DNA from: Podospora pseudoanserina
Taxonomy: Eukaryota > Ascomycota > Sordariomycetes > Sordariales > Podosporaceae
Reading direction: 5' to 3'
NCBI RefSeq assembly: GCF_035222485.1
Contig: NC_085923.1
Span: 3,286,001 to 3,350,000 of the forward strand
Length of the DNA stretch: 64,000 bases
Part shown: one piece after another, positions 33,577 through 44,556 of the stretch
How the letters are laid out: the number at the start of each line of letters is the position of its first letter
Position numbering within the stretch: position 1 is the first letter of the stretch
Program-made: the position numbers and the translations under genes
Notes under the pieces: generated by a model
Databases searched by the model: none
What the model was told of the DNA's origin: nothing
What the model saw: only the letters and a program-made list of their open reading frames with translations

Positions 33577-35248
33577 TGTGAGAGAAGTTGAAGACTCGAC
33601 GCAATTGACTTGAACACCTTGGTCTACGGGACGGGGAAGGTGGTCGGAGCAGCTTACACCGTATTTTCCACTTTACGTGGGGTATAGCTACTTCTAATGT
33701 TGACGTTTCATTGATGTTTCTCGCCAAGTCTCACAAAGAACGTCTGCTGTTTAAAGGGGTTTGTCGTGACCAGCCGCGATGCATCCGGAAAGCTCAACAA
33801 AGAACAATCCAATCATGACAATACCTATTGTCATCGACGGAGAATGCTCAATGAGATTTGCAGGACATAAAATCTGAGACCATCGTTCTACGCTTCCATC
33901 AATTGCTCGGTATGCGTTTATTTGATCGTTGTCTTGGTCCAGCTGCACCGACAGCCCCAAACTCCCCGGGACAAGGTCGGCCCCACTTCCCCCTTTTACC
34001 AACCCTACCCACAGCCGCTCCTGGGTTAGGGTTATACCCCATCTTCCAAAATCAGCACGATGGGTTTGTCTGCTTTTGAATACTGCACATTATGTACCTA
34101 AAGATTGACAAGGGTGCACCCATGTGCATTCAATTTCCGCAGCCTGACACCCATGGGCACCATCTTTCATAAGATTCCACCCGTTCCATCCCTCTCATAC
34201 TCGCTGCATTCCCCTTTCTCTCAAGAATATTGAGGTCCACCTGAGCAGCTTTCAGATGGGACTTTTTCAATGTCTTACTGCCTGAATGTAGAGTGTTCTA
34301 AAGTGGTGGGCTTTTCCTCGAGGAAGCGAGATCATGGCAGCCAGAATCGTTTAGCCCTAATGTCTTTGTAGCGTCCAATAACAGCCCTGGTTTTGACTGG
34401 TGGCTTACTCCGTCCTCCTCATACCATGCTTTAGCATAATGAACTCGCTAAATGGTCTGGTTTGATCAGGTTACCATGTAATTATGGCTAGAGCCTGTTA
34501 GGTACAAGTTACAATCACAAAAAGCGCCTTATTGGGCCAGTGGCTATGACCAGGGTGGTTTGATAGACAAATTTGCTGCAGTCATTTGACTACAACAGGC
34601 GGTTTTGGTGGATGCTTCAAACTCACGGTAGAAACACAGGCGTCGACAGCAAGGAAGGCGGCTAGAAGAGAGAAACGTGACTTAATGTCACACCCACTTG
34701 TTCCTGTCGATGGTCAGAGATAGTTATGAAGCCCAAACGATAATCACGCTTGTCACTGACTTGCAGCTTGAAGCCCGTGTTGGGAAAGTCGGGCATTGTT
34801 TGATTGATGTGGAAGGTTTGACATCGAGACCTCCGCAAACTTCCCCAGTTGGCTTCAGCAAGCGGCGCCCCTTTATGCAGACAAACAGTCCCTTTTGCTC
34901 TGTTGCAAGGCTTACTCCGTAGCAGGAATGATGGGGAAAGAAGCAATTGGGTCAACATTTACCTATACAAGCACGAAATTGAAATGCATCATCGTTAGGT
35001 GCAATAATTGATTCACCCCCCCTGAATTTCTACCTAAATGCATCCCTTTTGTTTACTTTCCCATTGCCGCTTATTCGCTCCCTCTTTGGAAGGGCCAAGC
35101 AGGCGTTGGTGTCTGATACAGTGAGATTGTGGACAAGATATCATCTCTCACCGCGTTGCAGACTTTTGAAGCTATTGTCGATATTCACTTCCAGTGGGTC
35201 TGTCATTCATTCACTTACGCTGTGGCCCTGCCTCACCAGCTCCTGTTT
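33577..35248. other. Intergenic, kinase promoter side
   Basis: About 1.7 kb between diverging genes. No coding frame with domain or splice support was seen. Sequence before 33576 is open upstream in one frame but without an ATG. Confidence 0.5.
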
Positions 35249-35276
35249 AATTATAAAATATCGTCCCTCCTCCCAG
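35249..35276 (+). promoter_or_regulatory. Core promoter of family gene 1
   Basis: TATAAAATATCGTCCCTCC lies about 170 bp before the ATG. The same TATA plus C/T-rich block recurs before the second and third family members (about 36937 and 37949). Confidence 0.6.
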
Positions 35277-35423
35277 ATAATCCTTCTTCTATGCTCTCTC
35301 GTTTCATCACAGCCACATCAGACAACCACATTTCTGATCACTTCATTCTACTCAGCCTTCACTCAACCTTCTCTTAACATTCACTCACCTCCACACTCAA
35401 CACCAACCCACAAGCATTCCACC

Positions 35424-36144
35424 ATGATTTCCCATACTTCGATCAACAAGGCCTTCGAGCAACGCAACTCGCGTGCTTTGTCCAATGGGCAGAAGCCTTC
35501 TTGTATGTTGCCAGCCTTTCTTGACTGACTATCGGTGACGCGTGATAACCGGCCCTCTTTAGCCTTCGGTGCCGGGCGCAAGCGCGGGGTTGTGCTCGAT
35601 GAGGATGACCGTAAACTTCCTCCTCCTACCAAACCTTTTGACGAAACAAACTGCTAACACCCATAAGGCCAGTGGATGACTGAGGAATTCAACCCGATCG
35701 TTGGCCCTAACGACGAGTTCGCCAAGAATGTTCATATCACGACCTACATCCCCATCCATGAGCTGTTGCGAGACAACCAATGCCTCTCGCTCCGGAACCT
35801 CCTCACCGATGTTCTTCGAACCTATGATGAGAACCGCTCCGACGGTGACATCATTCTCCTTCTTTTCGTCGCTGCATCCCTGCGAATCCTCGAGGGTACG
35901 TTTCACACTTCTCCAACCACTGTGCATTGATGCTGATTGAGGTGTAGATATTTGGATCAGCTTCGGCCGCACTCGCGAGCACTTTCTGGCTACAGAGCGT
36001 CAGATCCTGCTCAGATCAGAGAGAAGTAAGCAGTTTTTGGTCGCGGCTGGTCAGTATCAGGAGGTAGCTAGCAGGATTCCTTGGTGGAACTCCATGGGGC
36101 TATTTGTGTTTCTGGGCGAACGGACGGAAGGCCTCATGAATTGA
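35424..36144 (+). CDS. Tandem family gene 1 (intact), 183-residue protein of unknown function
   Basis: Four exons (35424–35502, 35563–35610, 35668–35895, 35948–36144) join in frame. All introns are phase 1 and 52–60 bp long. The start ATG sits in CACCATG. The protein begins MISHTSINKAFEQRNSRALS. Exon 2 encodes FGAGRKRGVVLDEDD. Exon 3 carries WMTEEFNPIVGPNDEFAKNV and a helical, leucine-rich part ending FVAASLRILE. Exon 4 begins DIWISFGRTREHFLATERQ and ends LGERTEGLMN. There is no signal peptide or clear membrane span. It appears mostly helical. I do not recognise a family. Two broken relatives follow in tandem at 37099 and 38147 with the same exon plan. Confidence 0.8.
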
Positions 36145-36934
36145 CAATATTCTTTACATTTCTGGTCCCTTGTGTGAAGTCCTTCATGCGCGTTTCTTGT
36201 CTCGTTTTTTGGAAGGCTCGTGTTCTTGATATCCTACGATAGGTACGATACGAGTATACCTAGGTTTACTTTATATAGTTCCCGAAGTAAGGGGCAATGC
36301 GACGGGCGACGTTGAGGTTGCCCAGTCAATGGAGTGAAGATAGTGGCCACATGCACTGGTTGGAGCTGACTAGGAGGCTTTGGGAAGATCTCGAGGATGG
36401 ATGCCATGTGATCAGCGCTTGAATCCTAGCCCTTTCGTTACATGTATCCGCATGCTTGAACATCTTGCCTCACGGCGTGGCTGATGTACCGGACATCATA
36501 GCACGTTACCAACCGATCTTTTCTACATACGTCAACAGGCAAACATCAGTGTATATCTATATACACTCGCAGGGCCCTTATAAGTAGAGCAGGTCGCGGG
36601 TTGAAACACACCAAGTTAACATGCAAAACAACACCTGGTTTTTACTCTTAGCATCGTCCTCCGTTCCGATACAGGTATCTTGTATTTTCTCTTTTTCTGA
36701 CCGAATAGGTAGATACTTGACTCCCTTGCTAAAAGCTTTTCAAAGTGTTTGGACGCATGATTCTTCGGCTTGAAAAACGAGCCCATATCATGTGGAAGAG
36801 TGTGGTTCGACATTCCTCCCGAACCATGACATTGAATATCGCCCCGCAGTCAGATATTGTGGTCTCCCAGTTCACCTAAGGTGGGCCCTGCGTTTGTCCA
36901 TCCCACCCGCCTGCTGCTCCCAGCGCAGCTCTGC
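36145..36934. other. Intergenic spacer between tandem family members
   Basis: No gene was seen. It ends in the promoter of family copy 2. Confidence 0.5.
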
Positions 36935-36962
36935 AGAGATAAAATATCATCCTCTCCTCTCA
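36935..36962 (+). promoter_or_regulatory. Core promoter of family copy 2
   Basis: GATAAAATATCATCCTCTCC closely matches the block before family gene 1; the first T of TATAAA is changed to G. Confidence 0.5.
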
Positions 36963-37098
36963 TTTCTCCTCTTCCTTCTCCCCACCCAACCCGCAACAGA
37001 TTAACCTCTCACCTTTGCCAGTATTGCAACCATTCGACTAACCTTTGCTATCATGGAGTCTGCATAAATCGTGCTTCCGTCTATCAAAAAAGATCAAA

Positions 37099-37660
37099 CA
37101 TGGCTTGTAAGTGCGCTCCTCACTTTAACAATGCCCTTGACGGAGTCGTCGTCGTCTGGCGTTCCACGAGATGTATGCTAATCAAACCAAACGGCTGCCT
37201 CCATCTCTCGCAAGCGTTTGGTTGTCCTGACCGACGAAGATTGTATGTCTGATTCATCCGATCCGCCCTCGTGCGTGCGGCTGACATTGCTTGTAGACGA
37301 GTATCTCCTCGGCGCTTGGAACCCGGTTCTGGGCCCTGTTTGCGCGAAGTTCGCCTCCGAGATTTTGAAGCTCGCCTATCAGAAGATCAATCAAATCTTC
37401 GATCGCAATCAGTGCATGTTCACTCATACCACCATAATAAGGGCAATACTACGCTCATCCGCGCTCTCTTCTACTCTGCCTACTTCCGGGCCTTCTATGG
37501 TAAGATGGCTTGAATCTCAGCCAAGTCCTAGCTTTTCTACCATACTAATGAGCTTCGCAAACATCTACATGAAAAATGGTTGGACTTGCGAGGAGCTGCT
37601 CAATACCATTCATCAAGGCCCCGCCAATATTTGATCAGAGGGCATCATTTGGAGATGTTT
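37099..37660 (+). pseudogene. Tandem family copy 2, broken
   Basis: Exon-2-like sequence (SISRKRLVVLTDED, ending at 37242 before GTATGT) aligns with GRKRGVVLDED of gene 1. Its expected acceptor position (37193–37194) reads GG rather than AG. Exon 3 (37298–37499) encodes WNPVLGPVCAKFASEI and QIFDRNQ, then changes frame before NKGNTTLIRALFYSAYFRAF. Exon 3 is 202 bp, against 228 bp in gene 1, consistent with a deletion that breaks frame. The exon ends at the same family position, before GTAAGA. The start region and last exon are degraded. Confidence 0.65.
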
Positions 37661-37946
37661 CTGCAACAGGGTTGGAAACCAGACAAGAAAGTAGCTTTAA
37701 AGATAAGAGGGGGCTGGGACAATCAATTGGGGAGTTTGGACCATAACTTTATCTGTCGCTTGTGTTTCTTATTTAAACTCTTCTTCATCGCTTGGTTTTA
37801 GTCCTTGCCAATGATCCAGTCGCCAGCCTGAACCCCGAGCAACGCCACCCTTTTACTACCTATTGTTCTGAGGGTATTCACTCCTAGCGCTACTCAAGTT
37901 TATGGACCCGCTGCCGCTCTACTTGCTCCTGGTTGTTCTCAGGCAG

Positions 37947-37974
37947 GGGTATAAAGTCTTGTCCCTCCACCCAT
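37947..37974 (+). promoter_or_regulatory. Core promoter of family copy 3
   Basis: GTATAAAGTCTTGTCCCTCC lies about 195 bp before the ATG. It matches the TATA plus CTTGTCCCTCC-like block of family gene 1. Confidence 0.55.
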
Positions 37975-38146
37975 CTGCCTCCTCCTCTCTTTCTTCCAGT
38001 AGCCAGTCAAACCCAGCAGCCGTTGTCACTTTTACTTTCACACATTCCACACACTCTCGACTTCTTCCATCCTTTCCAGACATCCATGTTTCCAGCAACC
38101 AGAACCAATCATCAAGCTGATTTGCACCATCGAGACCAAGACGGCT

Positions 38147-38883
38147 ATGCCTCGTCAGGTTGAGCAACTCGCCATCCGCCTCAAGGCCAGCGTGGATACC
38201 TGCCGCCAGCCGACCATCGGCATGGCCAAGAAGCAGTGCAGTCGCAACATTCACCACTGTTATTCCCCTCACGTCGGTCTTCGCGAGATTCTTCGTAAGT
38301 CCCCTTCCCACGCGCGTCCGACTCAATAGCTGGGCGCTTCCTCGCCTCTAGAAATTCCCTTCAAGCGAGTTTTCCTAGCTTGCTGACCACTCTTCCATCT
38401 TGACAGTCGCCAAGACTGGCCGCAAGTGCTTGATCCAGATGTCCACCCATGACTGTGAGTTCAAACCTCACACTTCTCCACGCTTCCAGTGGGCGAGCGC
38501 GGCCAGCTGCTAACACGTCGCGATCCAGATCTCGAGCTTGTGGGCCTGCTTCCCAACGCTGCTGAGTCTATAGCGAGGCCTATCACCTCGCCTATGAGGC
38601 CGTCTCGCAGATGCTGGAGTACAACGAGTGGGTGTCGCGCGGGATGCTGTTGAAGGATATCATTATCACTCTCAACTTCCTCGAGGACACGGAAGCCGAC
38701 AGCCTAGCCATCTCAACGTTCCTTTCTTATGCCCTTATCGTCATCAAGAGTGAGTGAGCCATACTTTAACAGCGGTTTGATGTTCGTTTGTCAATGAAAC
38801 TTGTAGCCATTTGGATGGGCACCTACAAGAGGATGGAGAAGGAGTTCTTTGCTGCTTGTGACGAGATTGAGGGTCAGATCTGA
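38147..38883 (+). pseudogene. Tandem family copy 3, one frame break
   Basis: Exons are 38147–38294, 38407–38454, 38529–38749 and 38807–38883. Exon 2 is 48 bp, exactly as in gene 1, and all introns are phase 1. The N-terminus (MPRQVEQLAIRLKASVDTCR) is longer than in gene 1. Exon 2 encodes AKTGRKCLIQMSTHD. Exon 3 begins LELVGLLPNAAES and, after a shift of one base near 38572, continues EAYHLAYEAVSQMLEYNEWV and LLKDIIITLNFLED. Exon 4 reads IWMGTYKRMEKEFFAACDEI, matching IWISFGRTREHFLATERQI of gene 1. The single break could also be a sequencing error, in which case the gene is intact and encodes about 165 residues. Confidence 0.7.
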
Positions 38884-40219
38884 GCAGGCTCCTTGAGTAT
38901 GCGGTTGAACTGGCCAAAGGGATGCAACGGAACAAGGGCTACATGCATCTGATAGAAGGTTGGCAACAGAGCGAAAGGAATCTTTGGTAACAGGGTCGCG
39001 CGAATTGGTGGGAAGAGCTGAGGTCAATCCATAGCATGAATTAACTAGTGGGCTTTTCTATCCTCTTGTCTTATGCTCACCTCATGCCCCATTTCTTGAC
39101 CAATAACAGATAAAGCCATATTTCATAGCTACCTTTACTTACACTCTAGAGTGCCTATTTCAGCCCCGACGTTATTCCATCCTTATGGTATTCTCATATA
39201 TAATGAGGACGTATCTTCCCGATCAAATTTTCACCTCAACAAAACTTTACCAAAATGCCCCCAAATTTGGCCTGCAAGTGCTCATCACCGTGCCCGAAGT
39301 CCAGCGAGAAGATTTCTTGTGCAGTGCCCCTGGGGGATCCGATCGTTACTTATTCTCATTGCTCTTGTCACGTCTTCTTCGGGTTATTCTTCACACCGGA
39401 TGTTAATTTTCTTAAGGGTGAGCACAGGCAGGGCGGCAGGGATCTATTTCCCTCAATCCTATGGCTGAAACAACTGTGGAGGTCTGTATAGAAACACATG
39501 CAGAAGAACTGAGGAGGACTCCCGGAGTACTTGCAACAAGATATCCACCGTACTGATACGTCTTTACATCAGGTCACCGTGAAAGATCCCGCAAATGGGC
39601 AATCCAGATCACAATGTATAACATAGGATGGAGGTGAATGACTTTGTCAGTTGATGTGGAGGCGTACAGTCGAGCTCAACTTCAAAAGAGTCGTCTGGCT
39701 GAGGCTCAGCTGCACTACCTACCTTTCCCGAGATAAATAAATATAAAGAGGGGAGCCAACGTGCTCTCACGAGGATAGGGGTGTCATGAACCCTCGGGGT
39801 CTGTCCTTTTCGGCTCATATGCTTGGGATCTTAGTGTTATGCTGAGTGGGCTGTTATGATACATTCATCATTCATAATCTTTTACAGCCTGTGTGATTGT
39901 ACTGTTAGGTGTTACTAAGTACTAACCGTTCTCGTGCCTCCGTATAAATTGCCGTGAAACCAGCTGAGAACCCTTATGCAACCATTCCATCTGCCCACGC
40001 GACCTTGCTCGACATCGTATCGCAGCTTTCGTTAACGTAGGAACTCGGTCTTGTCCTTCTCCGCCACCTCCATTATATTACTTTTTTGATACTTCGTTCA
40101 CCCTGCTAGGTAAGCACCATATTAATCTCCCTGCGTCTCCATCGCTTGCATTTTTATTTCCCCTTAGATTTTCCCTTTCCTTCGTCTTCATCAAGCGCGT
40201 TGGGCTATCGACAAATCTT
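38884..40219. other. Intergenic, no gene recognised
   Basis: A TATA-like GTATAAATTG lies near 39940 and pyrimidine-rich sequence follows, resembling a promoter with no gene behind it. No fourth family copy could be recognised. Confidence 0.4.
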
Positions 40220-41690
40220 TTAATTTTCCCATGATACGACAGGATCCAGATGTTGTGAACTGTTCGACGGATCGTCATCCGATGCTGAATCATTATTCGA
40301 TATTGCATCCTCACCCAGTTCTGCATCCTCGGCCGATACGGCATCTGTGAAGTCTGTCGCGATGCTGGAACGGCTGAAGCCCGTCCATGTTCTCTTGTGA
40401 TGAACTTTGATGGCCGTCAGTCGAGGTCCCCCCATCTGGTAGCGAATTCCAGATCTGAGAGCAAACTGTCTCTCTGGGTCCACCATTCCGCAGTACAGGT
40501 TGTTCATCTCACATTTGTTCCTCAATCTACCTAGCAGTCTTGACAGTTCTGGATATTATATGCGCTCCGAGGGGCGAAACCTGAGTATCCGGAGCTCAAT
40601 GATGTCAAGAAGATCATGTATCACTGGTGATACCAAGGGCGAAGAGTGGAGCTATCGAAGCCTCTGCATGATGCTATTAGCGAAACAACGATACATAATT
40701 GCAAAGCCAGGGTTTCACTTACAACAGTCACTTCTGGGCGAAGGTCTCTGCCGCCCCAATATGGAGTTCGGTGAGGTGATCTGTGTCGGTATAAAACGAT
40801 TCAAGAAGCTTTCCACCGCCCAGCAACCACACCACACTCTCGAGGAAAATGCGCCCTCGCGACCAAACATCGGCCGCATGGGAAACTTGCATCTGGGAAT
40901 GGTATTTCTCAGGTGCCCAATACCTAAGTATCTCTGGGAGCATCGGAAGCTTTGAGAACTCTGAGCCTGCAATGACGAGCTTTTCTGTTACACCACCACT
41001 ACCTTCGGCGGCCCGGGTGTCTATATCAGGAAACCAAAAGATTGAGTCCGCAGTGATGCTGTCAAACCGGTGGCAAGTTCAAATGTTAAGCTCGTTGACC
41101 GTATAATCCGGCTGACTGAGCAGAAGTGATGCGGCATCAGCAAGTCCTTCGCATTGTTCCAGAATCCATTTCACAAGCCGTTCAGAGTTTGGGTTGGGAT
41201 TCTGGTTCATCCAGAACATCGACACAGTTCCGCTAGGCCAGGGAAAAATCCAATCGACGCGCTCGTTTTCGAGGCTGTCGATACACGCCACAATTGGCAC
41301 GAGGTGCTTGCTCGAGCTAGAAGCAGCAAGGGGTTTCCGACTTTGAAGTTCGTACGCAGTTTCCCTGTACTGCTTTCTACCCATACACATCCTTCCAAAC
41401 GTGTTGTCCTATTTTTGAATGCGGGTCAGCATCGGCTCTTCAACGAAGCTTACAATAGTTCGGATTTGATCATACCTGTTTTCCAAAGCAGTGGTGGTCA
41501 GTAAGGATGAGGAACTTCCGCCTGTCAGCCAGAATACCATCACTCTTTGGGCTCCGTGGCAGCTTCAAGAATGGAAGGACTGCAGATTAGAGCGGCGAGG
41601 TCTCGCACTGTGTCATTGGATTCGTCTGGTTGATTTGACTGCAGCTGGCGAAAGACGGATTCCTTGTTCAAGACAACATTGGGCTGGCAT
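40220..41690 (-). pseudogene. Protein-kinase-like gene, degenerate
   Basis: Reading leftward from about 41690, frames carry ESVFRQLQSNQPDESND, RRKFLILTDHHCFGKQ, HLVPIVACIDSLENERVDW, IFPWPSGTVSMFW and LVKWILEQCEGLADAASLL, then the catalytic region FDSITADSIFWFPDID (HGDIKPxNILWF expected), YWAPEKYHS (APE) and AADVWSRGRIFLESVVWLLG. A C-terminal part ends with ELSRLLGRLRNKCE. This is the order of a fungal serine/threonine kinase of the type often found near HET-like genes. At least two in-frame stops (for example TGA after NELNI near 41078) and frame changes occur. The HRD and DFG positions are lost. It is therefore a pseudogene, not a pseudokinase gene. Confidence 0.7.
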
Positions 41691-41879
41691 GAATTTGTTG
41701 TTGATCTGTCTGACACACATGGTCATGGACAGAGAAACTTGGTCAAGCTACACGCACGCGGAACAAACTTAAGTAAAAATGCTGTCATTCATGCATGTAG
41801 GTAGTCATTATTACTTCTCCTACCCTGATGTCCCTTCCAAAAGGAAGACGAAGCAAACCTGTGAATGACTCAACTACCT

Positions 41880-42469
41880 CTATCTCCCCTTGTCATAGCC
41901 TCCATATCCCGACCCTGCTGGAATCATGATACCTGTTAATGGCTGCACTTTAGCCGCCTCTTCAACCTTCCCCCGGAGTCGAGCCTCTTCAAGCACGGCC
42001 AACTTCCTCTCCGCATCCAACGTCCTCTTTCCCGCATCCAACGCTCTCATCTCCATATCCCTGTACTTGCCCTCCAGCCATTCCGTCGACTCGGTCTTCT
42101 CATTCCGAACCTCCGCCACAAGGGCTCGGCGTTCCATCTCATTGACCTTTGCCTGCCATTCGTTGGCGTTGTCAATCAACGAACTGGTCTCCTCTCTGAC
42201 GTGCTGGTGTAAGTTCTCTTACCTGTTGGCGTCAGACACCAGCGTGCGGTATGCATTGCAAGATTCTGTTAGTCCTGAGATTTGATGATTGTGTGTGTGT
42301 CTGGGAATCTTCTCTATTTCGGCATGAGCGCAGGTGAGGTCCTGAAGGGCTGAAACCTGGCTTCTGAGTCACGAGGATAGTCTGGTCTTTGTCCATGTCG
42401 TTGATCGAGTTTGAAGTCTGGGCGACCTGAGAGGCAGCGGTCTTGGCTGGGTTGTTGTTGGATTCCATC
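41880..42469 (-). pseudogene. Coiled-coil gene (cluster member a), apparently broken
   Basis: The ATG at 42469 begins MESNNNPAKTAASQVAQTSN. A second frame carries LQDLTCAHAEIEKIPR and CNAYRTLVSDAN. A third frame from about 42190 reads SLIDNANEWQAKVNEMERRA and a heptad-rich helix, ending PAGSGYGGYDKGR at 41880. The last junction could be a 39-bp intron (GTAAGA…ACCAG); the first frame change has no splice signal. The family is unrecognised beyond the coiled coil. Confidence 0.5.
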
Positions 42470-43232
42470 TTCCACAGCCTCTTGAGGGGATGAGATAGAG
42501 AGAAATGGGCGATCGGTTGTTGGTGCGTTAATGAGAGGCCAATCAAGGAAGACCGAAGAGGAGGTTTATAACCACTCGAGATGGATGTTTTTCTCCTGGT
42601 GAGTCACCTTTGCATTACCAGGACTGCGTCAATCCCTTGCTCATTCGTACCACGCAGCCCGTTTGAGCATGCTGGATCAAAACAGAGGGATTGAATTGGG
42701 TTCAGCGACACCACTCTTGGCAGCTGGTTCTAGGCAATGTGTGGACTTTTGTCACTGCCACGGATATTTAGGGTCAGGGTTGATGCCAGTGACCCATCGA
42801 GGACTGGATGTTACTTCCCTCTCACATTGTCCAACGAGACCATCGAAGCCGTCAACAGTTAGTATCTGGATGTCGCCCATGCAAGATATTGAAGAGATCG
42901 AAACAATGTATCTCCAATGACGAGGAGACAAGATTATGTATGAGCTGGACACATACACAACAGAAAGAAAACATAACTGTGAAAGGTAATACACCTAAAC
43001 CACTACTAAAACTAAGCTGACTAGACTAACAGTACTCCCAATCGTTGGGAAAGCAATGACCTCAACCATCTTCAGGGAAGAGAATCTCAGCGCTTTCTAG
43101 GCAACAAAGGTGAATGATGAGTGTCTCCGGGCCAAAGCAAGGTGCCGAAGTCTGATGGGTTCCCGATGTACCTGGTATGGAATTGGCGCGGTGTCAAATG
43201 AGAGTAAGACGTTCACCGCAGTGAAGCTATCC
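42470..43232. other. Intergenic
   Basis: The promoter of the leftward coiled-coil gene and the 3' flank of the next one. Nothing else was seen. Confidence 0.5.
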
Positions 43233-44556
43233 TCAGTGAAAGGAAACATCGGTCTCCCAGTCGTAATGAGTCTTTTCCTGCTTGATGTGGTCGGCATGCT
43301 GAACGTTCATCGCGGCCATATTGTCGTTCATGTCGTCTCTGACCTTGGCCACCTCATCCTTGGCGGCGTCTCTCTCATTGATGGCCTGATCCCTCTGTGC
43401 CTGGACCTCATTGTAAAGCCTGGTGAACTTAGCAAAACCGCGGTCCAACTCCTCGTTGGTCTTGGAAGCCTGCGCAACGGCCGTATCCCTCTCCTTCTGC
43501 ACTTCGGCGTACTTGCGGGTGAAGTTGGCTTTGCTGGTCTCAAGTCTTTTCCCCAAGCTGGCGACCTCAGCGAGGGCCGAATTCCTCTCCTTCTGTACTT
43601 CAGCGTACTTGCGGGTGAAGTTGGCTTTTCTGGTCTCAAGTTTCTTCTCCAAGCTGGCGACCTCGGCGAGGGCCGCATTCCTCTCCTTCTGTACTTCGGC
43701 GTACTTGCGGGTGAAGTTGGATTTGCTGGTCTCGAGCCTCTTCTCCAAGCTGGCGACCTCGGCGAGAGCCGCGTCTCTCTCCTTCTTCAGCTGGGCAATC
43801 TTCTGGTTGAGGATGCCGGTATTGGAGGTCTTGAGCGCCTCTCTGGCCTCATCTCTCTCCTTGCACACCTCGTCGTACCGCTTGATAGCACCGGCGCGTC
43901 CATTCTGGTACGCCTTCTCGCTCTGGGCGACCTTCTCGAGTGCGGCCTCCTTTTCCTTCTTCAAGGTGTCCCTCTCCTTCGCCACCTCGTTATACTTCCT
44001 GGTGAAGTTGGCACGTCCGGTCTGGAGAGCCTTGTCGCTCTCAGCGGCCGTCTGGAGCGCAGCGTCCTTCTCGCCTCTCACCTTGGCCAATTGACCCTTC
44101 AACCGAGCCACTTCACTCTTGCAGGTGGTCGAGGCGGTCTCTTTACCGACCTCGAAGGCCTCAAGCTTGGTTCTGAAGACCTCGAGCTCCTGTCAAGCCA
44201 ACGATTAGTAACTTTGTGTGAATTGGGGAGAGAATTTCCGACGAGTCGTGTCAACGTACCATGTTCAAAAGCGCGCTGCGCCGGAGCTCCACATCAAGGC
44301 TAGCCTCCGCACTGGACAGTTGATGCTGAAGCCGTAAGATGTACTGGTTTCCGCGCTCAATCTCGTTAACAGCCACCGGAAGCCAGCCTTCGTGGGCCTG
44401 AGTGGTATCGGGCCAGGTGTTGAGGTCGTATTCGAGCTTGGTCTGACGTTCCTCGGCCTCTCTGAGCTCCAACCTGGCTTGGGCCATGGCCGCCTCATTA
44501 CGAGCCCACTCCATTTCAGCGTTGGCAACCATATGCTTGGCGAGACCGTGAGGCAT
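43233..44556 (-). CDS. Long coiled-coil protein with 32-residue tandem repeats (cluster member b)
   Basis: Exons are 44556–44260 and 44189–43233; the 70-bp intron has GTACGT and GACAG ends. The product has 417 residues, starting MPHGLAKHMVANAEMEWARN. The open frame extends upstream through a possible 5' exon (RPALSTTIEPFLTR), so the true start may lie earlier. Almost all of residues 20–400 are predicted coiled coil. At residues about 250–350, three to four near-identical units contain RKYAEVQKER and ALAEVASLEK. The C-terminus is DHIKQEKTHYDWETDVSFH. No membrane anchor was seen in this copy. An even longer frame on the opposite strand (43110–44303) mirrors the repeats and is rejected. Confidence 0.75.
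43501..43800. repeat. 96-bp tandem coding repeat
   Basis: The sequence GCGTACTTGCGGGTGAAG recurs at 43507, 43603 and 43699, spaced exactly 96 bp (32 codons). Copies differ by a few bases. They encode the coiled-coil units of the gene above. Confidence 0.9.

Noticed and set aside
40728-40943. Short kinase-like open frame taken as a separate gene
   Set aside because: It is part of the larger decayed kinase at 40220–41690.
43110-44303. Plus-strand open frame of 397 codons, longer than the minus-strand gene opposite it
   Set aside because: It is the mirror of the coiled-coil repeat codons; the minus strand has splice sites, heptads and Met start, while this frame reads as a Leu/Ser repeat without domain.
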